Source: Sphingobacterium sp.
GTDB lineage: Bacteria; Bacteroidota; Bacteroidia; Sphingobacteriales; Sphingobacteriaceae
Length of the DNA: 51,713 nt
Assembly: GCA_022712315.1 (NCBI GenBank)
Contig: JALAGS010000043.1
Span: 1-51,713, forward strand
Direction of reading: 5' to 3'
Part shown: positions 14,842-23,354 of the stretch, piece after piece
Layout of the letters: each line of letters begins with the position of its first letter
How positions within the stretch are numbered: the first letter of the stretch is position 1
The notes under the pieces: generated by a model
Told to the model about the DNA's origin: nothing
Database searches by the model: none
The model's input: the letters and a program-made list of their open reading frames with translations, nothing else
Program-made: the position numbers and the translations under genes

Positions 14842-16788
14842 TTAATCTTTACGTATGAGATGGACTTCCGAAGTCTGAGGGAAATTGAGTGGCACACGCT
14901 CAATTGTAACGAAGCTAGAATCCAAGCCGAAGCCCTTTTCTTCGGATAAACTCATTTTCTTGAGATAGCCGTAGATGTCCATAATAACCTTTTCTATCCA
15001 TGTCATCTGATTGGTTTTGGAGAGTACTTTTTCCAAAACAACAAATTTAAAGTCTCCGGGGATATTATGTTTACGTAAGGTGTCGTATTGGCTGGTAATG
15101 TCAATCTCACCTTTTTTAACCATTTCTTCCACTACTTTTCTGAATAGAAGACTGATGCGCTGTTCTTCCCTAAAACCAAGTTTAAAATCAATCCGTATTA
15201 ATTTGCCCGGGATTAACTGATCAATAGAGTACTCTTTTGTATGTGGATGATCCATCACGTCAACGTGGACCAGCCAATACACATCCGCACGTTTGGGCTT
15301 TTTATTAATAATAGAATAAATAATTTTAGCTTCAATTTCGGATTTGAAATTGGCACTTGTCAAATACACTAAATGTGATGCGTAAGGCGGAACGGATTTG
15401 TCCTCGCTTAATTCGGAAATAATGGGATAATATTTGTTGATATTGATAAAATTGACGAAACGATTTTTAATTTTTCGTGCGGTATACCAGCAATACATTG
15501 TTCCGAATAGGGCTGTAGCAAGCATAAGGGTTAACCAACCGCCGTGAGCTATTTTGACACCATTTCCTATTAAGAAAGTTAATTCGATAACGAAATAAGC
15601 GACCAAAAATACCGCAATAAGCACACGATTGACTTTTTTCATGGCGAGGAAGTACCCCATTAGAATGGTTGTCATCAATACCGTTAAATTGATCGCAAGA
15701 CCATAGGCCGCATCCATTCGGCTTGATTCTTCAAAAACCCAGATAACAATCATACAGCCCACCCATAAAATTAAATTGATGGAGGGTACATACAACTGTC
15801 CTTTATGTTCGCTTGGGTAGCGGATGGCGACCTTAGGCCAGATATTTAAACGCACTGCTTCCGAAATCAGGGTATAAGAGCCAGATATCATGGCTTGACT
15901 GGCAATGACAGCGGCAATCGTTGCGATGGCGATACCATACCCAATAAACCAATCTGGCATAATCGAATAAAATGGATTTGCGCCACCTAAGACACGCCCT
16001 TCCTGCGTTAATAACCAAGCACCTTGTCCAAAATAATTCAGCACAAGTGTGATTTTTACGTAGATCCAGCTAATACGGATATTGTTTTTACCACAGTGCC
16101 CCATATCCGAATACAGTGCTTCGGCACCTGTCGTACATAAAAATACGGCTCCGATTAATAGTAGTGAGTGCGGGTAGGTAATTAAAATATGGAAGGCATA
16201 GTAGGGGTTGATCGCTTTCATCACTTCCGGTGCAAGGTGAAGATGGGACAAACCGATGACACCAATGATCGTAAACCAGATGGTCATCAACGGACCAAAA
16301 ACTTTCCCTACAACAGATGTTCCAAATCGTTGAATAATAAACAATAAAGATATTATTGTAACAACAATAGGAACCGTTGGTAGTCCAGGAAATTTGATAT
16401 CCAGACCTTCGATAGCAGAGGATATGGTGATAGCCGGAGTGATCATTCCATCTGCTAATAAGGTCGCTGCACCTATCATCGCTGGGAAAATCAGCCAGGG
16501 AGCGCGTTTACGTACTAATGAATAAAGAGACAGGATACCACCCTCACCTTTATTGTCCGCTCGCAGGGTAATCCATACATATTTTACAGTCGTTTGGAGT
16601 GTGAGCGTCCAGAACACACAAGATAGTCCGCCCAAGACCAAGTCTTTTTGAATGGCTCCTTGTCCCATGATTGCTTTGAAAACATACAATGGAGATGTTC
16701 CTATATCTCCAAAAACGATTCCTAAACTGATCAATAACCCGGCGAAACTCACCTTATTGATACTGTTGTGATGACTATTATCTGCCAT
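14842..16788 (-). CDS. kup: KUP-family potassium uptake protein
   Basis: A 648-residue inner-membrane K+ transporter (probably K+/H+ symport) of the KUP/HAK/KT family. The helix-1 signature LGIVFGDIGTSPLYVFKAI (about 18-36) is intact. The family blocks KYVWITLRADNKGEGG, ADGMITPAITISSAIEG and CTTGAEALYSDMGHCG follow. Twelve hydrophobic segments fill residues 13-430, and the C-terminal 200 residues form the cytoplasmic domain. Length is close to E. coli Kup (622). It is a single gene with a -7 box 30 nt upstream and a strong terminator. No riboswitch-like fold was recognised in the 259-base gap upstream. Confidence 0.96.
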   Translation of the reverse strand: MADNSHHNSINKVSFAGLLISLGIVFGDIGTSPLYVFKAIMGQGAIQKDLVLGGLSCVFWTLTLQTTVKYVWITLRADNKGEGGILSLYSLVRKRAPWLIFPAMIGAATLLADGMITPAITISSAIEGLDIKFPGLPTVPIVVTIISLLFIIQRFGTSVVGKVFGPLMTIWFTIIGVIGLSHLHLAPEVMKAINPYYAFHILITYPHSLLLIGAVFLCTTGAEALYSDMGHCGKNNIRISWIYVKITLVLNYFGQGAWLLTQEGRVLGGANPFYSIMPDWFIGYGIAIATIAAVIASQAMISGSYTLISEAVRLNIWPKVAIRYPSEHKGQLYVPSINLILWVGCMIVIWVFEESSRMDAAYGLAINLTVLMTTILMGYFLAMKKVNRVLIAVFLVAYFVIELTFLIGNGVKIAHGGWLTLMLATALFGTMYCWYTARKIKNRFVNFININKYYPIISELSEDKSVPPYASHLVYLTSANFKSEIEAKIIYSIINKKPKRADVYWLVHVDVMDHPHTKEYSIDQLIPGKLIRIDFKLGFREEQRISLLFRKVVEEMVKKGEIDITSQYDTLRKHNIPGDFKFVVLEKVLSKTNQMTWIEKVIMDIYGYLKKMSLSEEKGFGLDSSFVTIERVPLNFPQTSEVHLIRKD

Positions 16789-16818
16789 TTATCAATTATT
16801 TTATTTCAAAATATACTG

Positions 16819-16826
16819 CAAAAATA
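16819..16826 (-). promoter_or_regulatory. -7 promoter box for kup
   Basis: The minus strand reads TATTTTTG (TAnnTTTG), 30 nt before the ATG. No certain -33 element. Confidence 0.4.
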
Positions 16827-16938
16827 TACTTTTTGCCTGTACTTTAAGTAGGTACATTTCCTGCGCCAAATTTTAGCATTTCATTTGACATGCGCAATAG
16901 CTGTTAAAATTTGTTAAAAGAAACTTGGAAAGGTTCTA

Positions 16939-16974
16939 TTTGCTGAAAAACTTTTAAACAAAATACTAACTTTG
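16939..16974 (+). promoter_or_regulatory. Probable promoter of the T9SS-tail mini-protein gene
   Basis: TTTG (16939-16942) and TAACTTTG (16967-16974), a perfect -7 box. The 24-nt spacer is at or just beyond the usual upper limit. The leader to the ATG at 17048 is about 70 nt. Confidence 0.45.
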
Positions 16975-17047
16975 TTGTTGATAATTCAAATAGTTAGCGT
17001 TATATTTGATTAAACCGTAACCAGTATTTGAAGTCTAATTTAACACT

Positions 17048-17482
17048 ATGGGGAGAAATCTACTTAAAGCAGCTTGTTTAACACTTTTATCCGCACTGAC
17101 ATTGTGCAGCGGGGTAGCTCGTGTGTATGCAAAGTCTCCTTATGACCATACTTTTTCGCAACAAATTTGGGACGGTAATGAGGCATTTGGAGAAGATCAC
17201 AACATCAAGGATACCGAGAAACTTATCAATAATGTTAAGGTATTTTATAATCCTATTGCCGAGCAAATAAATCTTTCTTTTAAATTGGCGAAGTCTTCGA
17301 GTGTGTCTATTAAGGTAATGGATGCGCTGGGCAATGAGATTCTCCAATTAATGAATGGTAACCTGGATTCAGGAATTCAAAATCTTTCCTTTGAGCATGG
17401 CGGAAAATTAACTACGGGTTTTTACTTCGTAAGAGTAGTCGCAGGGTCGGAGACCGTAGTAAAAAGATTTTCTGTCCGATAA
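17048..17482 (+). CDS. Small secreted protein consisting mainly of a T9SS type A-like C-terminal domain
   Basis: A 144-residue exported protein. A signal peptide covers residues 1-28 (hydrophobic LLKAACLTLLSALTLCSGVA, likely cut after VYA). A short polar spacer (29-60) follows. Residues about 62-144 form a beta-sandwich with the features of type IX secretion tail domains: NPIAEQINLSFKL, VSIKVMDALGNEI, GIQNLSFEHGGKLTTGFYFV and the closing VVKRFSVR. Normally such a domain is a C-terminal signal on a large cargo, but here there is hardly any cargo. It may be a stand-alone structural protein, a decoy or adaptor of the secretion machine, or simply a periplasmic protein of the same fold. It has its own promoter and a very strong terminator. 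Confidence 0.82.
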   Translation: MGRNLLKAACLTLLSALTLCSGVARVYAKSPYDHTFSQQIWDGNEAFGEDHNIKDTEKLINNVKVFYNPIAEQINLSFKLAKSSSVSIKVMDALGNEILQLMNGNLDSGIQNLSFEHGGKLTTGFYFVRVVAGSETVVKRFSVR

Positions 17483-17500
17483 TTAGAGCATAATTTAATT

Positions 17501-17550
17501 AGATAAAATAGCAAAGGGGAATCAGATGATTCCCCTTTGCTATTTTATCT
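17501..17550. terminator. Bidirectional terminator, 24-bp perfect inverted repeat
   Basis: Positions 17501-17524 are perfectly complementary to 17527-17550, with only two bases between (so a few inner pairs open to make the loop). The core GCAAAGGGGAATC is GC-rich and the arms end in A/T runs. It lies between the convergent mini-protein gene and ispG. Confidence 0.9.
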
Positions 17551-17569
17551 AAAGTCTCTTGACTGAATT

Positions 17570-19576
17570 TTAATCTTGTTTTTCTTCGACCCACAGTCCA
17601 TCATCTTTAATGATCTTGATCAATTCGTCTAAGGCATGTGCGGAACTCACATTTTTCTTAACAACCTGCTGACCTCTATATAAAGTAACTTTATCCGGTC
17701 CTGCGCCAACATAGCCATAGTCTGCGTCTGCCATTTCCCCAGGACCATTCACAATACAGCCCATGATACCAATTTTTAATCCTTTTAGATGGTTGGTGCG
17801 GCTTCGAATCATTTGTGTAGTCTCTTGGAGATCAAATAATGTTCTTCCACAGCTTGGACAGGAAATATATTCTGTTTTGGATATTCTGGATCGTGTTGCC
17901 TGTAAAATTCCGAAGGAAAGTGAAGCTATATTTTCTAAGGGGGTCGCCGGAGAGTCTAGCCAGATCCCCGATCCTAAACCATCAATCAATAGTGCGCCTA
18001 GATCTGTCGAAGCGTAAAGCTGTATTTTTGAAATAGGCTCTTCCGGGTTCATAAATTCACCAAGAGGTCCCGAAAAATCTTCTTTTTGATAGGAACGTTT
18101 GATAATGACCGGATTGTCGATACCTATCTCCTGCAGGTTTCGGAAAAACTGCCTTTGATCTGCCATACCGTGTAGGTAGGTTGTTTCTAAGATAAATACG
18201 ATTGTTTTGTCGAGCTGTAGGGATTCAAATACTGACGATGTTAAATCTGAATTACAGATTCTGACCATATTCAGGACCTTATCCTTGTGGTCGGTTTTCA
18301 CAAATTCTTCCAGCGTAAAGAGTGGATGAATATTGGTTTTATCAGAAAGCTTAGACCAAGTACTGTAGTTGTAGACTTGCTTCAGGTTTGCCGGCATCGT
18401 AAAGGAAGGCAAGCTGTCCGCAAGATAAACAAAGTCCACGGATTGCTCACCCATGTGATATTTATCTAATAGTATATCGTAGCGATAACCTACTTTAGAA
18501 AGTATCTGGGCATCTTTTAAATTTTCTTTTGAAATATCCACCACAATCCTAGGGACCAACGAGCCACCGATAAAGGTGTTTACTTCCTGACTGATATAGG
18601 GGGTGAGCGCTGTTTCTGGAGAGAGTTGAACGATCTCTTCTTTCGGCCGACTTTCTAAGTCTTTCTTTCTTTTACTGTAGCGATTGACCAGTGCTATAGC
18701 GACCGGTGCTTCGCGTTCTGGTTCCTCGGTTAAAGATACCCGCACGGTATCTCCAAGTCCGTCTTCCAATAGTGTGCCGATACCAACCGCTGATTTTACA
18801 CGTCCGTCTTCACCGTCTCCCGCCTCCGTTACACCAAGATGTAATGGATAGTTCATGTTTTCAGAAACCATTTTTTCAACCAAGAGGCGATAGGCTTTGA
18901 CCATGACCTGTGGATTGGATGATTTCATAGAAATACAGAGGTTGTAGAAATTCAGGTCTTCGCACATACGGATAAATTCCATGGCAGATTCGACCATTCC
19001 TTCGGGGGTATCTCCGTAATGGCTCATGATCCTGTCGGACAGTGAACCATGGTTGGTACCGATGCGCATGGCGGTACCATTTTCCTTACAGATATTTACT
19101 AGCGGAGTAAATTTTTGGTATATGCGTTCTAACTCAAGTTGATAGGCTTCGTCAGTGTAGGATAACTGATCGAATTTCTTCTTGTCTGCATAATTGCCGG
19201 GATTGACCCTTACTTTCTCGACAATACGCGCCGCAACCTCCGCCGCATTTGGTGTAAAATGAATATCCGCAACTAAAGGTACTTTATACCCTCTTTTGCG
19301 AAGTTCATTTTTTATGTTTGCTAAATTTTGTGCTTCTTTTATACTCGGAGCGGTAATACGAACGTATTCGCAACCCGCTTCAACCATTCGAATGGTCTGT
19401 TCAACTGACCCAATCGTATCCATTGTATCTACTGTAGTCATACTTTGAATACGAATGGGATTATCTCCACCCATGGGAATATCACCAATTTGAATTTCCC
19501 TTGTTTTCCATCTCGAATAATCTACCTTAGAATTACAATAGATTCCAGGTAATGTCAACATATTACTTGTGTCCAT
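17570..19576 (-). CDS. ispG: 4-hydroxy-3-methylbut-2-enyl diphosphate synthase (IspG/GcpE), long form
   Basis: About 668 residues. IspG reduces methylerythritol cyclodiphosphate to HMBPP in the MEP isoprenoid pathway. The N-terminal TIM barrel shows GGDNPIRIQSMTTVDTMDT, VADIHFTPNAA and RIGTNHGSLSDRI. A central insert of about 260 residues makes this the long type found in Bacteroidota, chlamydiae and plants. The C-terminal [4Fe-4S] domain has CPSCGRTLFDLQ (about 570) and GCIVNGPGEMADADYGYVG (about 605). The frame is open to a GTG at 19585, but that codon begins inside the TAACTTTG -7 box. I therefore place the start at the ATG at 19576, three codons later; the ATG at 19561 is a further option. 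The mRNA would be almost leaderless. Confidence 0.96.
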   Translation of the reverse strand: MDTSNMLTLPGIYCNSKVDYSRWKTREIQIGDIPMGGDNPIRIQSMTTVDTMDTIGSVEQTIRMVEAGCEYVRITAPSIKEAQNLANIKNELRKRGYKVPLVADIHFTPNAAEVAARIVEKVRVNPGNYADKKKFDQLSYTDEAYQLELERIYQKFTPLVNICKENGTAMRIGTNHGSLSDRIMSHYGDTPEGMVESAMEFIRMCEDLNFYNLCISMKSSNPQVMVKAYRLLVEKMVSENMNYPLHLGVTEAGDGEDGRVKSAVGIGTLLEDGLGDTVRVSLTEEPEREAPVAIALVNRYSKRKKDLESRPKEEIVQLSPETALTPYISQEVNTFIGGSLVPRIVVDISKENLKDAQILSKVGYRYDILLDKYHMGEQSVDFVYLADSLPSFTMPANLKQVYNYSTWSKLSDKTNIHPLFTLEEFVKTDHKDKVLNMVRICNSDLTSSVFESLQLDKTIVFILETTYLHGMADQRQFFRNLQEIGIDNPVIIKRSYQKEDFSGPLGEFMNPEEPISKIQLYASTDLGALLIDGLGSGIWLDSPATPLENIASLSFGILQATRSRISKTEYISCPSCGRTLFDLQETTQMIRSRTNHLKGLKIGIMGCIVNGPGEMADADYGYVGAGPDKVTLYRGQQVVKKNVSSAHALDELIKIIKDDGLWVEEKQD

Positions 19577-19584
19577 ATCTAACA

Positions 19585-19592
19585 CAAAGTTA
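19585..19592 (-). promoter_or_regulatory. -7 promoter box for ispG
   Basis: The minus strand reads TAACTTTG. Eight nucleotides separate it from the ATG at 19576. It overlaps an upstream in-frame GTG, which argues against that codon as start. Confidence 0.55.
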
Positions 19593-19621
19593 GCTTTTCT
19601 TGACTAAAAATCAGGTGTCAA

Positions 19622-20572
19622 TTAATATCTTCTGATTTTTATTGATGCGATTCCACCGTTGATGTCGAAATCAAATTTTTGAGCTGCTGAATCGTAGTTT
19701 GTAGATTTTACCTCGCCTTCACTTTTCAAGAAATCACCCTCATAGTCTGTTGATGATAATGCATTGTCACTTGTAATGCGGCAAGCTGCATTCTTCGGAA
19801 TTGAAATTTCAATAGAAGAGGCTCCTGCATCCATAGAAATTTTAGTCATGGCTTGTGGTTGGCCTAATTTTAGTTTTAAACTGGTTGCTCCTGCATCAAT
19901 ATCCAACGTTTCAATTTTGTAAGGTGAGAGATCCAGATTCGCGTCGATAGCACCGACATCGAAATTTAAATTCCAGCGTATGTTTGGATTTAAAGCGATA
20001 TAGGTGTTGTTATTTTTGCTGTTAAAATCCTTGTTTTTGAATTTACCTTTCAGGTTGATATCGAGTTTATCCGCAGCGTCATCGTGTACTGTAACGCCCA
20101 AAAGGTATTCTTTTGAGGTGTTAAAGGCCGTGAAGATTTGTGATGTCGTGCTGCTGTCATTTCTTAATGAGGTAGCTCCTAAATCCAGGTTTAAAGTCAC
20201 GCTATGGATTTTATCGTTTAGCGGTACAGTGAGTTTTTCTGTTGAATAGTTTGTTTTGTCATTGGGATCGTCGGTATTTCTGACCCCAAGTGTTTTACTT
20301 TTTAAAAGCTCTGTCAATAAAGGCTCCTTTGGTGTTGACAATCCTATGTACGTAAGAAAGCCTAAAATTACTACGGTAGAACCGATGGCGACGAATTGAC
20401 CAATCTGCTGATCTTTCGGAACCAGCATGCGTATTCCGGCAAGGACAATAAATAAAGGCCAGTATCTAAAAATACCTACCCAGTTAAATGAGATTGTATT
20501 GAGCTGTGATAATAATAAAACAACTCCTATAAAGAGAATGGTGATACCAGTTGTTATTCTTCGTGTATTCAT
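19622..20572 (-). CDS. LiaF-like membrane protein (LiaI/LiaF-type TM region plus beta-helical C-terminal domain)
   Basis: A 316-residue protein. The N-terminal 85 residues carry three to four hydrophobic segments of the LiaI/LiaF-like TM region (TGITILFIGVVLLLSQL, WPLFIVLAGIRML, VAIGSTVVILGFLTYIG). After a polar linker, residues about 125-316 form a repetitive beta domain in which the pattern LD-GA-SL recurs (LNLDLGATSLRND, FDVGAIDANLDLS, LDIDAGATSLKLKLG, ISMDAGASSIEISI). This is typical of the LiaF C-terminal/toastrack-type domain. In Bacillus, LiaF restrains the LiaRS cell-envelope stress sensor; here no LiaRS-like pair is adjacent, so the role is unknown. It is transcribed alone from a -7 box at 20599-20606. 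Confidence 0.82.
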   Translation of the reverse strand: MNTRRITTGITILFIGVVLLLSQLNTISFNWVGIFRYWPLFIVLAGIRMLVPKDQQIGQFVAIGSTVVILGFLTYIGLSTPKEPLLTELLKSKTLGVRNTDDPNDKTNYSTEKLTVPLNDKIHSVTLNLDLGATSLRNDSSTTSQIFTAFNTSKEYLLGVTVHDDAADKLDINLKGKFKNKDFNSKNNNTYIALNPNIRWNLNFDVGAIDANLDLSPYKIETLDIDAGATSLKLKLGQPQAMTKISMDAGASSIEISIPKNAACRITSDNALSSTDYEGDFLKSEGEVKSTNYDSAAQKFDFDINGGIASIKIRRY

Positions 20573-20598
20573 AACTAATTCCGTTTGTTAATATATCC

Positions 20599-20606
20599 CA
20601 AAAGTA
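20599..20606 (-). promoter_or_regulatory. -7 promoter box for the LiaF-like gene
   Basis: The minus strand reads TACTTTTG, 26 nt before the ATG at 20572. No clear -33 element. Confidence 0.4.
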
Positions 20607-20818
20607 AGTTGCTTTGGGAGATACCGTATGAATGTTTAGGCTATTATACATAAAAAATCGGTAAATGTGACTAATTGGTCGGTAAGTAATTTCGTTTTTC
20701 GTTTACTTTTTGGCTTTTCGCTTGTTTATATATTTAACGGAATTAATTACCTTTAATGGATAGATTGGGATAATTACAGTCTATATTCGGCATAATTCAT
20801 TGAAATTAAATAGATAAT

Positions 20819-21553
20819 ATGATCTTTCATCACATTGGTGCATATCTCATACTCCTGAAATCAGTTTTCAAAAGACCGGAGAAAGGTCGGATTTATTGGA
20901 AAGAAACCGTATTGGCAATGACTGATATTGGTATAGGTTCTCTGGGACTTATTGTTATAATTTCCACGTTTATTGGAGCAGTTATGACCATGCAAATTGC
21001 TTTTCAGATGGTTTCGGACTTGATTCCAAATTCTATTATAGGTTCTATCAATAGGGATTCGAATATTTTGGAATTGGGGCCGACGATTTCGGGATTGGTA
21101 TTGATGGGGAAAATTGGTTCATCCATATCTTCTCAGATCGGGTCCATGCGTGTTACAGAGCAGATTGATGCATTGGAGATTATGGGGATCAATGCTCCCG
21201 GTTATTTGATATTGCCTAAAATATTAGCGGGCATTACCATGATTCCGATGCTGGTTATTATTTCTATAGTCTGTGCTTTAGTTGGTGGTTTGTTGGGCGG
21301 ATCCCTTTCGGGTGCTGTAACGCAATCTGATTATATTTTGGGTATTCAGGACGGTTTTAACGGATTTACAGTAACAGTTGCGCTTGTCAAAGCCGTAGTG
21401 TTTGGTTTTATCATTACCTCTATCTCGGCGTATAAAGGATATAACGTGAAGGGGGGGGCACTGGAAGTGGGGCAGGCAAGTACGGAGGCCGTTGTTGTAG
21501 GGTGTATTACAATCCTCGCTGCAGATTATGTCATTACAGCATTAATGCTTTAA
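20819..21553 (+). CDS. mlaE: MlaE-family ABC transporter permease
   Basis: A 244-residue inner-membrane permease of the MlaE (DUF140) family. It forms the membrane core of the phospholipid transporter that keeps the outer-membrane leaflet asymmetric. Five or six hydrophobic segments are visible. The family signatures include GSIGLI-type LGSLGLIVIISTFIGAVMTM, the conserved block LGPTISGLVLMGKIGSSISS (about 82-101) and EIMGINAPGYLILPKILAG. Length is typical (E. coli MlaE is 260). The ATP-binding partner follows after nine bases, so they form one operon. No MCE/MlaD substrate-binding gene is next to them in this window. Confidence 0.93.
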   Translation: MIFHHIGAYLILLKSVFKRPEKGRIYWKETVLAMTDIGIGSLGLIVIISTFIGAVMTMQIAFQMVSDLIPNSIIGSINRDSNILELGPTISGLVLMGKIGSSISSQIGSMRVTEQIDALEIMGINAPGYLILPKILAGITMIPMLVIISIVCALVGGLLGGSLSGAVTQSDYILGIQDGFNGFTVTVALVKAVVFGFIITSISAYKGYNVKGGALEVGQASTEAVVVGCITILAADYVITALML

Positions 21554-21562
21554 AAAGATTTT

Positions 21563-22321
21563 ATGATTCAAATCGAAGATATTAACAAGTCATTTGGTGA
21601 TAACCATGTTTTAAAAGGCATCAGTGCAAAATTCGAACCCGGAAAAGTGAGCTTAATTATTGGGGGATCTGGTTCTGGGAAGAGTACCTTATTGAAGTGT
21701 GTCGTGGGTTTACATCAGCCGGAGAAAGGTAAAGTAATTTTCGATGGAAAAGATTTCACACGGATGAATTTTGAAGAACGTGTGCCTATCCGAAAAGAAA
21801 TAGGTATGCTCTTTCAAAATTCAGCATTATTTGATTCGATGACAGTCGAACAGAATATTATGTTTTCCTTGGATATGTTTACGGATATGTCGAAAGCGGA
21901 GAAATTAGATCGCGCAAATCATTGTCTGGAACAGGTTAATCTGGAAGGGAGGAACAAACTGTTCCCTGCAGAACTCTCCGGAGGAATGAAAAAGCGGGTT
22001 GGAATTGCACGTGCAATCAGTATGAATCCCAAATACCTTTTTTGTGATGAACCCAATTCGGGATTGGATCCGGAAACTTCCATCGTTATTGACGAATTGG
22101 TTCTGAAAATTACGCAAGAATTGAAATGTACGACAGTTGTGGTTACCCACGACATGAACTCTGTGATGGGAATCGGTGAGTATATCTTGTTTCTTTATAA
22201 GGGAGAGAAATTCTGGGAAGGCTCCAATAAGGATATGATGCGCTCGGATGTAGAAGAATTAAACAATTTTGTTTTTGCGAGTCCATTGATGAAAAGTGCC
22301 AAAGCTTCTATGGGGGAATAA
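21563..22321 (+). CDS. mlaF: MlaF-family ABC transporter ATP-binding protein
   Basis: A 252-residue ABC ATPase that powers the MlaE permease. Walker A is GGSGSGKST (residues 34-42). The Q-loop is MLFQNSALFDSM, the ABC signature LSGGMKKRVGIARA, Walker B YLFCDEPNSGLDP (with Asn in place of the more usual Thr/Met after DEP), and the H-loop VVVTHDMNSVM. These are complete, so the protein should be active. It follows mlaE by nine bases and is surely cotranscribed. The next gene (methyltransferase) is 106 bases downstream and has its own -7 box. Confidence 0.94.
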   Translation: MIQIEDINKSFGDNHVLKGISAKFEPGKVSLIIGGSGSGKSTLLKCVVGLHQPEKGKVIFDGKDFTRMNFEERVPIRKEIGMLFQNSALFDSMTVEQNIMFSLDMFTDMSKAEKLDRANHCLEQVNLEGRNKLFPAELSGGMKKRVGIARAISMNPKYLFCDEPNSGLDPETSIVIDELVLKITQELKCTTVVVTHDMNSVMGIGEYILFLYKGEKFWEGSNKDMMRSDVEELNNFVFASPLMKSAKASMGE

Positions 22322-22409
22322 GAGCTGTAAACCCTGTTTCAGTATGCTTAATTTCCACCTCTGACCTATGTTAGGATCATGCAAATTTCTTTTATATTGA
22401 AATTTAGCT

Positions 22410-22417
22410 TAGTTTTG
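22410..22417 (+). promoter_or_regulatory. -7 promoter box for the RlmI-like methyltransferase gene
   Basis: TAGTTTTG matches TAnnTTTG. It lies 10 nt before the first TTG of the methyltransferase frame (22428) and 16 nt before the next TTG (22434). Confidence 0.4.
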
Positions 22418-22427
22418 TCGGAAAATT

Positions 22428-23333
22428 TTGATTTTGGCAGCAACAAATATACAACTATTGACCCCGCAGCATTGGAAAGACTATGAACTCATTGACTGTG
22501 GTGATTTTGAAAAACTGGAACGTTTTGGTGATCTGATCCTTATCCGTCCAGAGCCTCAGGCGGTATGGCCTAAAGCACTAGGCGATGCAGAATGGAACAA
22601 ACGTTACCATATCAAATTCAAGGGGCGTTCGGCTACTTCTGGAGAGTGGTTGAAGAAAAATCCAAAGATCCAAGACCGTTGGCATATTCAATATAAAAAT
22701 GATGATGTAGCCATCAAATTTCGACTGGGATTAACTTCTTTTAAGCATGTTGGGATATTTCCTGAGCAAGCCGTGAATTGGGACTATATTTCCGAATCGG
22801 TTCGTTCATTTAAAACGGAGAAACCAAAGGTTTTAAATCTTTTTGCTTACACTGGCGGAGCGTCTTTAATTGCCAAAGCAGCAGGTGCAGACACGACTCA
22901 CGTTGATTCAATTAAGCAGGTGGTTACTTGGGCGAATGAAAATATGGAAATTTCCAATTTGGATAATATTCGCTGGGTTGTTGAAGATGCGTTGAAATTT
23001 GTGAAGCGTGAGCTGAAAAGAGGAAATACATATAATGGGATTATTTTGGATCCTCCGGCATATGGCCATGGACCAAAGGGCGAGAAATGGAAATTGGAAG
23101 ACCATATTATGGAAATGATGACTGAGGTTGTTCAGCTATTGGATCCTAAAGAACATTTCTTGATTTTGAATACCTATTCATTAGGCTTCTCCTCTGTTAT
23201 TGTTGAGAATTTAATTAAGACAGCTTTTCCAAAAGTGGAAAACTTAGAAATAGGCGAACTGTTTTTACAGGCAACTGCAGGTCCAAAACTTCCGCTTGGG
23301 GTATTTGGTAAGTTCCGTAAAATAGCCAAGTAA
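22428..23333 (+). CDS. Class I SAM-dependent methyltransferase, RlmI-like
   Basis: About 301 residues, related to the catalytic part of 23S rRNA m5C methyltransferase RlmI (SAM-MT domain PF10672). The SAM loop is VLNLFAYTGGASLIAKAAGA (about 129-148), followed by an acidic ribose-binding strand THVDSIKQVVTWANEN. The catalytic-type motif is ILDPPAYGHGPKG (about 205-217). The N-terminal PUA domain of full RlmI is not recognisable. The start is unsettled: the frame has no ATG before the conserved HWKDYELID block, and the candidates are TTG codons at 22428, 22434 or about 22455. With a -7 box at 22410-22417, the first or second TTG is most likely. The substrate may be rRNA, but this is inference. 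A strong terminator follows. Confidence 0.88.
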   Translation: MILAATNIQLLTPQHWKDYELIDCGDFEKLERFGDLILIRPEPQAVWPKALGDAEWNKRYHIKFKGRSATSGEWLKKNPKIQDRWHIQYKNDDVAIKFRLGLTSFKHVGIFPEQAVNWDYISESVRSFKTEKPKVLNLFAYTGGASLIAKAAGADTTHVDSIKQVVTWANENMEISNLDNIRWVVEDALKFVKRELKRGNTYNGIILDPPAYGHGPKGEKWKLEDHIMEMMTEVVQLLDPKEHFLILNTYSLGFSSVIVENLIKTAFPKVENLEIGELFLQATAGPKLPLGVFGKFRKIAK

Positions 23334-23354
23334 AACTTATCGAAAGATTTTAAT

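Noticed and set aside
16789..17047. Riboswitch or other structured leader upstream of kup
   Set aside because: The kup -7 box is only 30 nt from the ATG, so the leader is too short for a riboswitch.
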